From positions 6,986,501 through 7,050,500 of the forward strand of contig NC_092571.1 of NCBI RefSeq assembly GCF_037975245.1: a DNA stretch of 64,000 nt, given 5' to 3'. Within the stretch, counting starts at the first letter, position 1; every line of letters starts with the position of its first letter. Origin of the DNA: Apostichopus japonicus. Lineage: Eukaryota; Echinodermata; Holothuroidea; Aspidochirotida; Stichopodidae. The position numbers and the translations under genes were made by a program. The notes beneath the pieces are model-generated. The model ran no database searches and had not been told where the DNA came from. It saw only the letters and a program-made list of their open reading frames with translations. Of the stretch, positions 36,899 through 48,708 are shown piece after piece.

Positions 36899-37249
36899 AG
36901 GCATAGAAGACTCGCCCCAAACAGCGTGCCGCCATCTTTAAAAAGTTAACTTTCCGTTGCTTGCAAGTGAAATCTTTCTCTTGTCGCTACAAAATGCAGA
37001 CAACGTGATACCTTGTTTTCTTTAGCTGGACCTGAGATGTCCATAGCTGCTATGTACACTGTGTTGTGGATATTGACCGTAGCTGCATGTTCTGACTGTA
37101 CACTAGTGTCTAATTACCGACGGTAGCAAGCTGTGCGTGTGTATTTTCTGGGATCGATGGTGGTGTCTAACACTTCTGTTACATCTCATTCGAAAATAAG
37201 TCAGATTACTGGCATGACGTTTCTTTTTGCGCAAGTCTTCACACCCTTT
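36899..37249 (-). mobile_element. TTAA-flanked MITE family A, copy 3
   Basis: Same orientation as copy 2; TTAA at 36895 and again at ~37250. More diverged internally, with small deletions. Confidence 0.8.
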
Positions 37250-37376
37250 TTAAAGGCCACGAAGCTTTCTAAGTGATGACCATTACTAATTTCAAGTTAG
37301 CAGGCCTATGGTCCTTGCACTGCAGTGGACTTGCCTTTTAAGTACTAACTTCATCCATGTAAGGTTTACTTTTGTG

Positions 37377-37800
37377 TCATCAGGTTGACAAGGTTTTCAG
37401 ACTTTGACCTCTGTTGACCTCCACCAACCTTAATATTGTTCTGGTATGCAAAATATATAGATCTATATACAAAAGTGTAAAGTTCAAACCAAGTTGTAAA
37501 TTGGAGTTGTTATCTTAACAAGGTTTTCAGACTTTGACCTCTGTTGACATCCACCAACCTCATTGTTGTTCTGGTATGCACTAAGCAGGATCTATATACA
37601 AAAGTGTGAAGTTCAAACCAAGTTGTAAATTGGAGTTATCTTCACAAGGTTTTCAGACTTTGACCTCTGTTGACTCCACAAGTTTCTTGTATTTCTTGCA
37701 GGGATTTGATTATCATCTATGGACTGCAACCAACATGTGTTAACAGGGTTTTCAGACTGATAGTTGTTGTCTTCAAACGACCTTTGACCTCCACCAATAG
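37377..37800 (+). repeat. ~125-bp tandem repeat with TGACCT pairs
   Basis: Two full units and two partial ones sharing aaggttttcagactttgacc and ttcaaaccaagttgtaaatt. The first unit contains TGACCT ctgt TGACCT, a direct repeat of nuclear-receptor half-sites on the minus strand. Confidence 0.75.
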
Positions 37801-37886
37801 GATTCTTGTACTCACCATAGGAGGATCTACATACTAAGTATGAACTAGAAGATGTACTTTTTGAGTAATCGTGTTTACATTTTCAG

Positions 37887-37999
37887 ACACTGACTTCAGT
37901 ACAGAGAAGATAGGTCTTGTATCCAAAAAAGATGGAACCATGTACCAAGCTCATCCACTAATCAGGGCTTCTCACACCTCCACAGATAACATCGCGTAG
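37887..37999 (+). CDS. Possible alternative last exon of MEPCE (or an unlinked exon)
   Basis: Acceptor gtttacattttcag|AC followed by 36 open codons (TDFSTEKIGLVSKKDGTM and onward) and a TAG at 37997. An AATAAA lies at 38265. The entry phase (two bases completing a codon) matches the phase-1 end of MEPCE exon 3, or an internal GT in exon 4 (CAGA|gtatag). The peptide is not recognised. Splicing directly from exon 3 would drop the conserved [11 protein letters not shown] strand, so use from an internal exon-4 donor is more plausible. Confidence 0.38.
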
Positions 38000-38264
38000 A
38001 TTCCGTTTGCCCTCGACAAGATATAAACGTTTCAAGGTCCCTTTATTTTAGATGTTCAATTTCATTTGTTAAGATGTAGTCAAGTTTAGTTACAAGTGCC
38101 AAAGGATATAAATGAATGATGGTTTTGGTTGAACAACTGCTGTAGTAGTAAAGTAACCCAAGTGTTGTTAGAATGCCCTTCATATTTATGAAGTTCGTAA
38201 ACCTGCGATCGAAGCTTAAATCCATGTTTCCACACATAAAACTGCTTTAAATTTGTTTAACTGG

Positions 38265-38270
38265 AATAAA
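38265..38270 (+). terminator. AATAAA poly(A) signal after the possible 37.9-kb exon
   Basis: AATAAA about 265 bp after the TAG of the putative terminal exon, in an otherwise unremarkable AT-rich stretch. Confidence 0.35.
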
Positions 38271-38579
38271 GGATTCATAGGTCTGAATTTGCTATCTTGT
38301 TTAAATGGGATTTTATATGATTTGTAGGCAGTCAATGGCTTTGAATTATTTGGATTTGGTCAATTGGGTCAAATGAACCAAAATATAGTGAAACCAGGAA
38401 ACGAAAACGTTTCAGTGGTTCCGATACCTCATGATATTCGTGGTGTGGTATGCAATACATGTTAGTATTCATGCATTCAACTTGTGCACACTTAAATGAA
38501 GAGGATCATGTATTGACTGATGTGGCAACATATAAAGGGGGGTACCAGGAATAGTTATCGTAATATAGTATAAAAACAT

Positions 38580-40310
38580 ATAGGGCCTACATTCATGAAT
38601 ATTAATGAGGTCAACATTTTATGATCTCATAAGCATGTATCTATATATTTACATTGCATGCTGCAAGTAGGCTTACATGTGTAAATCTAATGAATTTCAG
38701 AAATATCTGATTAAGAATTGTATGTTCACTGATTAATTCATGATATGCACACTAGCACAACATGGTTGATTGTATGAATGTAGTGTGTCAAATTTAATAT
38801 GCCAAGGATGAAAACCATGCAACATTTGGTTCTTGTCCTGTGTTTAAAGGCATTTCTTGCAATTTGATGAATATTAATGACATAAAGTCAAAAAATACTT
38901 GTTATGCACCAACATTACCATACCAGCATGAACCAACTTTATGTTGAGCCCCAACCACTCATTTATATTCATGAGATGAGAACCAAGAACAATAGGGCAC
39001 ATCTACTCATCATGGGACATCTATCTACCCTTTATTGATTCAACTAGTATTTGTAGAGATATCATGTTTACAAGCTGTTTCTGACAATTTCCCATTACAC
39101 CTCACCCACTCATGAATATCAATGAGGTAAAAATTATTTTGCAAAGAACTTAGTATACATAGTTACATCACTATACCAACAATGAACTAAATCCAGTGCT
39201 GCCAAGTCACCCGCTTTGGGCGGGTATCACCCGCATTTTCGGGTCGTCTCCCGCTCACCCGCCCACCTGTCCGAATCTCCCGCATTTTCCCAAAAACTCC
39301 CGCATTTTTGAAGAATCTCCCGCATTGTAGGCCCACAGAGTTTTTCCTGTGAAAGTGTATCATTGCTAGCGTGAAATTCATTTCATCACACCAAAATGCG
39401 AATTATCTCAGAACCGCCAGGATCGGAAATTACTCAAAGCCGATCGTGCTAAATATGCCCGGCTGAAAGCAACGTTACCTATACGATTCGTGAAAAATAA
39501 TACCGTTACGACACACGTGAACGCTACAGCGTCCGCAAAATTTCAGAGATTTTTTCTATTTCAAGATATTTTTTCCTCTGGAATGAAAAAAAAAATAGAC
39601 ACAATACAAATATGGAGACAGTATAGATTCAGCTTAGATGACCCGGGAAGTGATGTTTCCGGCCATCTGAGGGGCCGTAAGATCCCAAAATTTTCTTGTA
39701 CGCTTCGCGCAAACTCATGGTGGCGCTCCGCTTAGATGGTGTACGTAACCAACAATACCAGACAATTTTCACCCGCCTAAAAAACAACTGACCTTGGCAT
39801 CTCTGTAAATCAGACATATGGTTGAAGAGACATTTTAATAATGTTAAGCCCTGCCCACTCATTGATATTCAAGAGATGGGAACCAAAACCAATAGGGCAC
39901 ATCTACACATCATGGGACATCTGTACCTACCAAGTACAGTATGTCATTGATTCAACTTGTGTTTGAGATATCATGTTTACAAGCTTTTTTGATGATTTCC
40001 CATGAAGCACCATCCACTCTTGAATATAAGTGAGGTACAATTGTTGTTTTGCAGAGAATATGTACTTACTATGTAGTTACATCACCATACCAAATATGAA
40101 CTATATCGGACATACGGTAAAAGAGACATTGACATTTTAAGAATTTCACGTTAAGCCCCGCCAGCTCATTAATATTCAAGAGATGGGAACCTACATACAT
40201 TTGGGAACACCTACACATCATGAGGCATCTACCTACCAAGTATAACATTGATTCAACATGTGGTTGTTGAGATATTTTTGCAAGCTATTTGTCACATACA
40301 CACATGCTAA
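38580..40310 (+). repeat. ~290-bp degenerate tandem repeat, interrupted by an insertion
   Basis: The landmarks tcat.aatat.atgag, aatagggcacatct, catgggacatct and gatatcatgtttacaagct recur at about 280-300 bp once the 612-bp insertion at 39194-39805 is removed. Four to five units, strongly diverged. Confidence 0.7.
39194..39805. mobile_element. 612-bp TIR element inside the 290-bp tandem repeat
   Basis: Ends CAGTGCTGCCAAG and, inverted, CAGAGATGCCAAG, with TAAATC duplicated at 39188-39193 and 39806-39811. The neighbouring tandem unit (atgaactatatcggacata, ~40095) acts as the empty site. It carries the same ggtggcgctccgcttaga block as 20.9 kb. Superfamily uncertain. Confidence 0.75.
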
Positions 40311-41096
40311 CATAATAATTATTGCAAAAGTTACTGAGCCTTCTGACATCGTAACTTCCCTTCGGACATCGTAACTTAAAAGTTACCTAAGTTTGTGTGA
40401 AATGGGTCAGATTAACAGGACTGTTGTACGTCAGTGTGAGTTAACATATTCTTAACTTGCACATATGATGTCATCACAGCTAATGGTGTGAACTTATTAC
40501 AATGGACGGAATGTTGTACATTAAAAACATAACATAAACACTGTGATGTTTATCTGCAAAAATAGAATATTTATTGTATTATTGCTCTTTAACAAACATG
40601 TTTACAGAATGTGGCAAGACATAGCTGGACCAAAGATAATCATTACAGTCACAAATATCAGTTATTGGTAAATGAGGCAATAAGTTACCATTTCTCATTG
40701 CAATGCATTCTTCCAACTGATCAAATATAGTATAATAACCTTGTTTGCTAACAGAATCCTTATAAAAAAGAAGCACAGTTTTATATTTACTAACTCAATT
40801 CCTTCTGAACATTACAAGTAAATTATATTTTCAAATATTAACATGGCAATGACATTCAACTTATGAGAATAATAAGTTGTATCAAGGGTATTCAGTAATT
40901 GCAGTACATTTATTACCTATGGATATATTGTTGTCTTTACTCTTGTAACAGTGGAGTGGTTTTGAAATGAAAACGTGTCATTCCAGTTTTACATTGATGA
41001 CTCAATAATCAAGTTTTGGACTAAAGACAATACCTTTACCACCCATGATATTAAAAGATGGCTTAAATAGGGAAAATACAAACTGTCATCAATAAT

Positions 41097-41466
41097 CATA
41101 GGCGTAGGAGCCCAATTTGATTTGGGAGGGGGGGGGGGGGGCTGTAACGACTTGCCCGAAAAATATAACCAAAACGTTCAACATTTTAATGTGCATATCA
41201 TATAGGCATGCATCGGTTATTACATTACATGCCAATAACATACAATCATTTGCTGTGTTATTACCCTTCCATATTGGTTATAATTATTGGGGAAGTTGTT
41301 ACAATAATCATGATAATAATATCAGTCTAACCATTGAAAAGCACATTGCAAATTATTTTGTAGTATATGCCCGAATAATTCTCAGCATATTGCCCAAATT
41401 TTCACAATAAATATTGGTTGGGGGGCTTCAGCCCCCCCCCCCAGCCCCCCACCTCCTACGCCTATG
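41097..41466. mobile_element. hAT-type non-autonomous element 3
   Basis: 370 bp with perfect 14-bp inverted ends CATAGGCGTAGGAG and a perfect 8-bp duplication TCAATAAT (41089-41096, 41467-41474). G/C runs follow each end. ORFs inside are not transposase. Confidence 0.92.
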
Positions 41467-42322
41467 TCAATAATTACTGAAACAAAGAGTGGCATATTAC
41501 TGTGATATTTCCAACTAAGTCTGATGAGTTTGATACAGAATAGTGTAACTGGATGAAGATGCAAATGTTTGTGTCAAAGTTTAAAATGGTGCTCCCCCCC
41601 CCCCAAAAAAAACTTTGTCCTTTAATATGGTAAACTGCATTGAGCTACTGTAACTTGAATGGTTTACCTTGAATCCTTGGTACAGTATTTCAGTCCATTT
41701 GATTCTACTGATCTAAATTTGATGTAACCAAACAAATACTAAACACACCACAACTAATTATGAGTAATTAATATGGTTTGCCACAGAGGGTTATTACTCT
41801 CCATAACTATATATATATATATATATATTAATATAATACTTTCAGGGTTGACCTAGTCATGACAACTACCAGGAGTGATGACCAAGCTGAAATTAATACT
41901 AAGCAAGGCTTTTCTTTCCCAAAATCTGACATGTAAAATGAAACCCTGCAGGAATTTGCCAATTTGGGTCATCATTGATAAACTATGAAGAAATCTTTTT
42001 CAGCGACTATCAGATTATTATATTAACAGAAAGGTTTTAAACATGATGACGTTTAACTTAGCATGTCAAATCGTGTGAGTTAAAGTAACATCCAAAAATA
42101 TTGTCCCTGAAATTTTGTATAAAGTCAATGTGAAAGTTCTTAACAAAGAATAAAAAAAATATAAAAAAAATACAGAAGAAGATGGAGAAGAAAAAACATG
42201 CAAGTAGAGACTAAGTGAGGAAAGTAAGAAGACCAAAACACTGCTGGAAGATGCAACAAGTCTTAACCAGATGGAGGACTTTCACAGACTTGGCTACTGT
42301 ACTTGCCTTATAAGGAAATTAA

Positions 42323-42688
42323 AGGGTGTGAAGACTTGCGCAAAAAGAAACGTCTAATGCCGGTAATCTGACCTAGTTTGGAATGAGGTGTAACAGAAGT
42401 GTTAGACACCACCCATCGATCCCAGAAAATACACACACAGCTTGCTACCAGTACCATCAGTAATTAGACACTAGTGTACAGTCAATACATACAGCTACGT
42501 CAATACCCACAGCACAGTGTACACACGAAACAGCGAAGGACATCTCAGGTCCCGCTAAAAGTAACAAGGTATCATGTTTCATTACTGTCTGCATTTTGTA
42601 GCGACACGAACAAAACGTCACTTGCAAACAACGGAAAGTTAACTTTTTCAGATGGCCGCACGCGGTTTGGGGCGAGTCTTCAAAGTCT
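42323..42688 (+). mobile_element. TTAA-flanked MITE family A, copy 4
   Basis: Orientation as copy 1; TTAA at 42319 and 42689. About 1 kb beyond the B3GALT6 stop codon. Confidence 0.85.
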
Positions 42689-43672
42689 TTAAAAGGCAAC
42701 ATTCAAGTAACCAATTTTGCTACTCTTCTGTATGCACATTTCTTCCACATATCTGAAGGGAGCTGTTTCAATCTTTAAGAATTTTGTTAAAGAGGGTTTG
42801 TTTTGACATAAATGTCACATTAATTGTCAAACTAAATAAGTTACTTGAAATGATAACCATCAGACCTTTGGCTGAGGTCTTCTGATGGACAAAGGTTAAA
42901 AATATGCGCAGTAAAATAAATTTCATGTTTTGCTGGTTTTTCTGGTCTTGCTTTCACTTATCGCATATTGTGCCATATAGCAAAATCTGAATCAAACTTT
43001 CAAAGCTGTAAGGGATTGATTTGATCAGAATTTTTTAACAGAGATAGCACTTTGAAGACTCTCATTTTAGCATCATTCCGTTTACCTCAAATGATCTTTG
43101 ATGACACCAACAAACAATAATTTGGATCATCCTTGCACTTGTTAAATTGGAAAGGCACAAACTAATTATGATAATCTGTCAACATCACCCTTCTTGAGAT
43201 ATCATGTTCTCACATTAGGGTTGTGATGGTACAGTATGTCCATGAATGTCAGCTTGGGATCACAACTGCTAGATCTCATACCACAGACAGTAATGAGGTA
43301 AGTCCAATTTGCCGGTATGTGACAGATAATTCTGTTGAAGGTGATGTACTTCAAAATAAGTAGATATAGACTGTTCCTGGATGTACACAAACATAATGAC
43401 AGCTTAGAAACATTGCCAGTTTAACTCTCAGTACCAAGATATTTTCTCAGCTTCTAACAGGTACTGCAATGTAATCATGTTGTAATTGTTATTCACCTGA
43501 CATTCTGTTAAGTTACAAATCATCTCACAAAACCCAAACAGTATTAACCTGATGGTAGCTTCATATGACTTGCTCATGTGTAGAATACATGCAAGGTTCA
43601 TTTCTGTTGCAAGCTTGGGTCATTCCAAGGTTCTAGAATCCTAGCAGTACACTTCTCGTCGCAGGTGCCCCC

Positions 43673-44686
43673 CTAAGGCACACCCTGTACCCGCTCGCAG
43701 CACTCCGAGGGTAATTTATTCCAGTTGTAAACATAAGACTGTCTGAGTTGTTGTTCACTTTCACACATCTTACCAGTACTTTGCAGATGCTGCCATTTAT
43801 TTCTAAGGCTCTCTATGCTCTGTTTATGAGAGATGATATACACATTCCGACAGCCTCGTGATTTGTACTCGGTGTCGAACCTGGGGTCGTGCTCCCTGGT
43901 GACATCGACCGGAGCCAGCCATGAGCCCAAGGAGACGTCTTCGGCATGGTGAAGTTTAAGGTACGGAGCATTCCTGGCGACAAAGTGAACAAGATCCGAT
44001 GAGATGACGTACCCTCCTCCGAGAGCATAGGGAATGTATCTATCGCAGAGGACCCAGTCAGCTTCACCATACTTGCCATTTCTATGGACATGCGCCCGGC
44101 CATCAAAGAATCCCCAGTATAACTTGACCTTACTCTTGCTTTCGAGTTCTCTCTGGAGTACATCCAGTCTCACAAAGGAATCATCGTCCACTTTAAGCAT
44201 GTAATCAAATTCAACGTTACTGTCGGCCCATACCATCATTTCCAGAACTTTACGGGTCAAACTCTTGAAAGCGTCTTCGACGTTGGTCAAGTATAAGAGA
44301 TCTTTAAACTTGTCGTTCTCTTTCTTTAACTCTGCAAATTCCTTTTCAGAGACTTTCGCCGTTCCTAAGACAAATCTGATCATGACATCTTTATTTTGCT
44401 TCTGTAGCCAATTGTTTCGTAACTCTTCCCTCCTGGTCAGGAGAGGTGGTGCAGAGAGAATAAATACAACGAGAGATGCTTTGTATTTCTTATGGACAAT
44501 GGCTGAATCATCCCGGCTAAATATGTCGGCACTTTGATGGTCATTGCCGGCACATTGACCACCGGAAGGATTGCATCTCGCCAGGTACAGGAAGATTGCA
44601 ATGAAAGACAGGCCTGGGATTATGATGAGAAATGGGTTTGTGGTTCTGACCATTCTGCCCACCTTTCTTTGGGCTTTGTAGTTCAT
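43673..44686 (-). CDS. B3GALT6: Beta-1,3-galactosyltransferase 6 (proteoglycan linker galactosyltransferase II)
   Basis: An intronless coding region of 337 aa (human protein ~329 aa). It adds the second galactose to the GlcA-Gal-Gal-Xyl tetrasaccharide linker of proteoglycans, in the Golgi. It is a type II membrane protein: short basic cytosolic tail (KAQRKVGRMVR), one membrane segment (~19-36), then a lumenal GT31 domain. Visible motifs are RREELRNNWL (85-94), the metal-binding DxD motif KVDDDSF (165-171), GGGYVIS (223-229), and EDVSLGSWLAPVDV (249-262) with HDPRFDTEY (266-274), which are B3GALT6-type. The start is ATG 44686, two bases after an acceptor (cttgatag|GT); the open frame above it is intronic. 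Its neighbours are repeat-rich intergenic DNA on the 3' side and its own 5'UTR intron. Confidence 0.95.
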   Translation of the reverse strand: MNYKAQRKVGRMVRTTNPFLIIIPGLSFIAIFLYLARCNPSGGQCAGNDHQSADIFSRDDSAIVHKKYKASLVVFILSAPPLLTRREELRNNWLQKQNKDVMIRFVLGTAKVSEKEFAELKKENDKFKDLLYLTNVEDAFKSLTRKVLEMMVWADSNVEFDYMLKVDDDSFVRLDVLQRELESKSKVKLYWGFFDGRAHVHRNGKYGEADWVLCDRYIPYALGGGYVISSDLVHFVARNAPYLKLHHAEDVSLGSWLAPVDVTREHDPRFDTEYKSRGCRNVYIISHKQSIESLRNKWQHLQSTGKMCESEQQLRQSYVYNWNKLPSECCERVQGVP

Positions 44687-45984
44687 ACCTATCAAGAACA
44701 AGGAAAAAGTAATCATTATTTATTAGAGGTGGTAGGTATGTTACATAAATGTGTTAAATAAACTAAAAGCATTCTTAAACAACAATGTCAGTCATCAGTA
44801 TATCTGCGATTGAAAATGGTGCAACTGTGTACATCGGCAATCTACTGTAGCTCTACAGTAAACTACTGAGCAAAATCAGCAAAGTTGTTCTTTTGTTAAC
44901 TATACAATAAGGACAGTGTGAGGAACTTTAATGGGGGAAGGGTAGGGGGACTTAATTAAAAAGTTCTTGTGTCTAGTCATAAAATTAAAATCTAGCATAT
45001 ATACTGTAGTACTATAGACATTGTAGCATACTCATTTTTAGTAAATTAAAGGAGATAAAAATGTCGCTCATGATGCTAAAAGTTGCTTTTAAGATTTACT
45101 TTCTTACTCAGTAAAATGAGCCTTCAAATTTTTCTGAACTACTGTATTAAGGAGGGTTAAATGAGACAATTCACAACTGACTGACATTACATTTGGCAAT
45201 AGTCAAATATGTTGCTGGACAGAAATACATCAGGCACAGTGTATCATTCTGGGTAAGTCATGGATGTGTTAATAATGCTGTTTACTTCAGCATGCAGTAG
45301 GTAAGACATCCCATCCACTGCATTTTATATCGGTTAGACAGCTACTATTAAGCATTCTGAAGATCATCAAATCCTGAATAGCTTACACATTCAGCATGTT
45401 TTAATGAGCTACATGCACTTTGCATACAAATAAGGAAGGGCTTCAATGTACTGTACTTTTTCCAAAGGGCTTCTGATTGTGCTGGCCATTAATGGCCTGG
45501 AAGTCGGATCAAAGTGCTTTGTTTGCAAACTTTGAGCCACTGTAATTACTCTTTGGACAAGATACTGATGAAAGTGTCTTAGTGATGTAACACTACTGTA
45601 ACAATGGTTTGCAGCCACACCTAGGCTGTAGTGGCATGCACTGGATTTGAAAGGTAGTGGAGGGAGGTTGGTATGTCTAGCCTGGTTAGGTTACTAAAAT
45701 CTAGATTATTGAGGATTACTACTTACTTAATAGTTTCTACAATTTCATACTTCACAATTTAACTCTTTAACAACGTGGCAAGTTCTTCAAATGCAAACAA
45801 GGTAGCAGTGCATAAACTGTAACACAATTGGAGTTGAACAACGTCCGGATATCTGACGTTAGGCTACATTGTGTCCATATTAGTAGCGATCAGCTGTTTC
45901 TTGTATTATGCTCCACGCAGGCAGTAAACAAACCGGCACTTCAACAAATTCTCGTCCGAATTCTTTAAAGCAAAAACCACTTAC

Positions 45985-46100
45985 CTGATCTAGTGCGGAT
46001 TGATAATGATGGTACCTTGATCCAAATTTCTGTCACATTTGCCCTGACATTTGACTGTATGATAACAACGACCATCTAGCGGTATTTTTTCGCGTAGGCA
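45985..46100 (-). promoter_or_regulatory. Probable B3GALT6 5'UTR exon and promoter vicinity
   Basis: A strong minus-strand donor (ATCAG|gtaagt) at 45985/45984 pairs with the acceptor two bases above the B3GALT6 ATG, defining a ~1.3-kb 5'UTR intron (44689-45984). The exon's upstream edge is not visible; 46100 is a guess. Confidence 0.45.
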
Positions 46101-47251
46101 ATGGTAGCCCCTGATGTAGGCGTATATAGCAACGTCAACGTAGTGTCCATGTGTGTTTGCACACTAGTTTTCAAACAGCAGACTATTTTGCCTGTCAGCA
46201 AAATACATCTCAGACGAAACATCACCGAACAAGCATGGAACGCCGAACTATCGCACGCATTTCTGTTGTGTGTAAACGATTTTATGGTAAAATACACTTT
46301 CCAGGCAGTGGCTCACCGCTCACGTACAAATGTTCGACGGAGATGGGGAGGAAGGGTTGAATCAATGTGTTGTTGGCACTTTGCACCTTCAAAAATCTCT
46401 GTTTGTCCCGACAAAAATCTGTTTGTCCCGACAAAAAATTCTCGAATTTCCCATAACTCATACTCCTCATCATTGATGGTGATAGCACACTATGTACAAT
46501 CAAGTAATTAATTTTCTTCATAATCCGTCGAATTTAGATTTATTTTGTCAATATTAAAAAAAAAAGGGACAAAATAGTTGAAATTTTGTTCTAAATCGTC
46601 ACAATGATGAGATTAAACATCAAAATTTTGAGACATATTTGTAGAAGACTTGAGATAAAAAGTGACATAAGTTGTCACACATTTGAGATGAAAAGTTGAC
46701 TTACAAGTACACCACATTACTGTGACAATTTTGTGATGCTTAAAGGTAGTCGACTCAGTATAGGCCCCAAATTATAGCATGCTATAACTGCTGGAAGTTT
46801 TCATAAAGTACTTTCCTGGAGGTCTTTACTCTTCAAATTGTTCTCAGACAATTTTAAGTAACACACAAGATGACTTCATGTCGCAGTGAGGAAAATTTCC
46901 TCCAAGGTTGTAATAAAAACAGTTTAAGATTTTTGACCAAAGGTGACCATATTTGAAATATCTAGCATATTTGGGGTGAATACAGCAAACCTTTAAGTCA
47001 CCTTCTAGGAAAATTACATGGAGTATGCTACCCTAAGATGCTTCCACTATATTCTTCATCGCAAAGGTAGAATCCACTTTCACAGTTGGTCCACTGTCTT
47101 ACCCACTGGTAAACATGACAGCCTGCACATAGAAAAACAGTCCTCCTCAAATTCACTCGAACATTAATAATTTGTTACCTGATAGCATTATATACCCCAA
47201 ATGCTGTCGTTAGCGTTCATCCTTGAGCACAACTAGTTAATTGACCAGTCA
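46101..47251. other. Intergenic region upstream of B3GALT6
   Basis: Contains a ~295-bp dispersed repeat (46741-47035; right end ggagtatgctacc) related to the reverse complement of ~50470-50830. Short ORFs near 46.1-46.5 kb overlap both strands and lack any family resemblance. Confidence 0.45.
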
Positions 47252-47259
47252 CCTGTGTG

Positions 47260-48700
47260 CAGGGGCGGGATTTGAGTTGTTAAAGTGGGGGGGGGGGGGC
47301 AAACCTGCCCGCAAGACTATCTCAGCGGAGCGCCACCATCGGTTGGCGCGGAGCGTACAAGAAATGTCTTGGCTTTACAAACCCTCCAGTTGGCCGGAAA
47401 CGGTACTTCCCTAGTGCTCTAAGCTGCATGTACCCATCCTTGAAATATGGATCTCATGTCTGCAATTGTATCTAGATAGTTAATTTTCGTTTAAAAATTT
47501 GAAGAGGATTGAAAGTAGAACATATGGTCAGATGGTGATGTACAACTTTTGTTATACGTCACTATCTAAGCGGAGCGCCATCATCGGTTGGCAAGGATCG
47601 TCGAAATTTTCGATGAAAGGTACCCTTAGATCGGTTAAATTAACACCCATATAGGCTTTAAATTGCATCTAAACAATTAATGAACGGGTGCAAATTTAGG
47701 GAGGACGGATAGAAGAACTTATATGGTGATGTACAACTGAAGCTTATACGTACACGTCACTATTAAGGCGGTGCACCACCATCAGTTGGCGTGGCGCGTC
47801 GAAATTTAAGCAAAAAGGAAATCCTAGATCAGCAAAAATGACACCTCTGGTAACAATAAATCGCATCTAGACAGTTCTTTCCCCCTAAAATTATTAGTAT
47901 ATTGTGTATTGGACCGATCAAGAAAATGTTCAGCACCCACTTCGAAATTCTCCCCGCGGTCCCCACTTCTTGGAGCACTTGGTAAATATTGGGGGCTGAA
48001 CATACCTTTACCCCCCCCCCCACACTTTTTCATGGGGGATAAGCCCCTCAAGTCCACCGGTTCCGTCGCCACTGAAGTCGAGGCGGGGTGACTTTTTCGA
48101 TTTTACAATGCGACTAGGTGCAACATGGAGCAATATTTACGGCTAATTTCATAGTACTGGCTGAGATGCATCATTCCAGGATTTCGAGCAGTAAAGAAAT
48201 TGCATCGGCATTGCCATTGCATATTGTTGAATGACACGGGGGGGGGGGGGGTGTCATGTGTCAGTGTATTGAATTTAATTATTGATATACCCAATATGCA
48301 AATCTGGATTTCGTAAATCGTTTCTCTGGATTTAGTTATTCAACGCATTCAGTAGAGCAGCAACGTTGAAAATCAATTCCTGAAGCTAGCACTGTAGCAC
48401 ATGTCGCGGATTCATCACATGCATAATTGAATCGCTAGTGTGTAAGCTCCAGGATTCGTAACCTGTGCTGCCAACCATGTGCTAGTTCCAGTTATTCTGC
48501 ATGCTACATGTTAAACACATATTCGACTTAGATTCGAAACAAATAGGCCTATTTGATAGAGCTGTTGTGGGGGAATAATTTCGATTAGGGTTGTGAACAT
48601 TTGTGTGCAAAAACGACAAAAAAGTGAACTAAGGTCTGGGAAAAAGTGGGGGGGGGGGGGGGGGCAAATGCCCCCTCTTTCCCCCGTAATCCCGCCCATG
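47260..48700. mobile_element. 1.44-kb hAT-type non-autonomous element
   Basis: Ends CAGGGGCGGGATT and, inverted, CATGGGCGGGATT; perfect 8-bp duplication CCTGTGTG (47252-47259, 48701-48708). The left part carries three related ~200-245-bp segments with gcggagcgccaccatcggtt-like cores (47313, 47565, 47760). Long G/C runs lie at 47287, 48010, 48239 and 48650. No transposase. Confidence 0.85.
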
Positions 48701-48708
48701 CCTGTGTG

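Larger units (their letters stand above)
30782..37886 (+). other. MEPCE downstream region or long alternative intron
   Basis: Intergenic if MEPCE ends at 30.8 kb; intronic if the 37.9-kb exon is used. It holds the 33-bp tandem at 31.5 kb, a hAT element at 33.98 kb, a ~90-bp triplicate at 34.97 kb, MITE copy 3 at 36.9 kb and a ~128-bp tandem at 37.4 kb. No recognised coding sequence. Confidence 0.5.
38271..43672. other. Intergenic region between MEPCE and B3GALT6
   Basis: Convergent gene ends separated by repeats: a ~290-bp tandem (38.58-40.31 kb), a 612-bp insertion inside it, a hAT element at 41.1 kb, an (AT)n tract at ~41808-41829 and MITE copy 4. From 42.7 to 43.6 kb nothing is recognised. 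Confidence 0.6.

Noticed and set aside
44687-44716. Upstream in-frame Met for B3GALT6 (10 extra residues)
   Set aside because: It lies across a clear intron acceptor (cttgatag|GT); the ATG at 44686 follows the splice and precedes the expected basic tail.
46101-46511. 136-codon ORF upstream of B3GALT6
   Set aside because: Overlaps a long ORF on the other strand, has no domain, and lies in probable promoter sequence.
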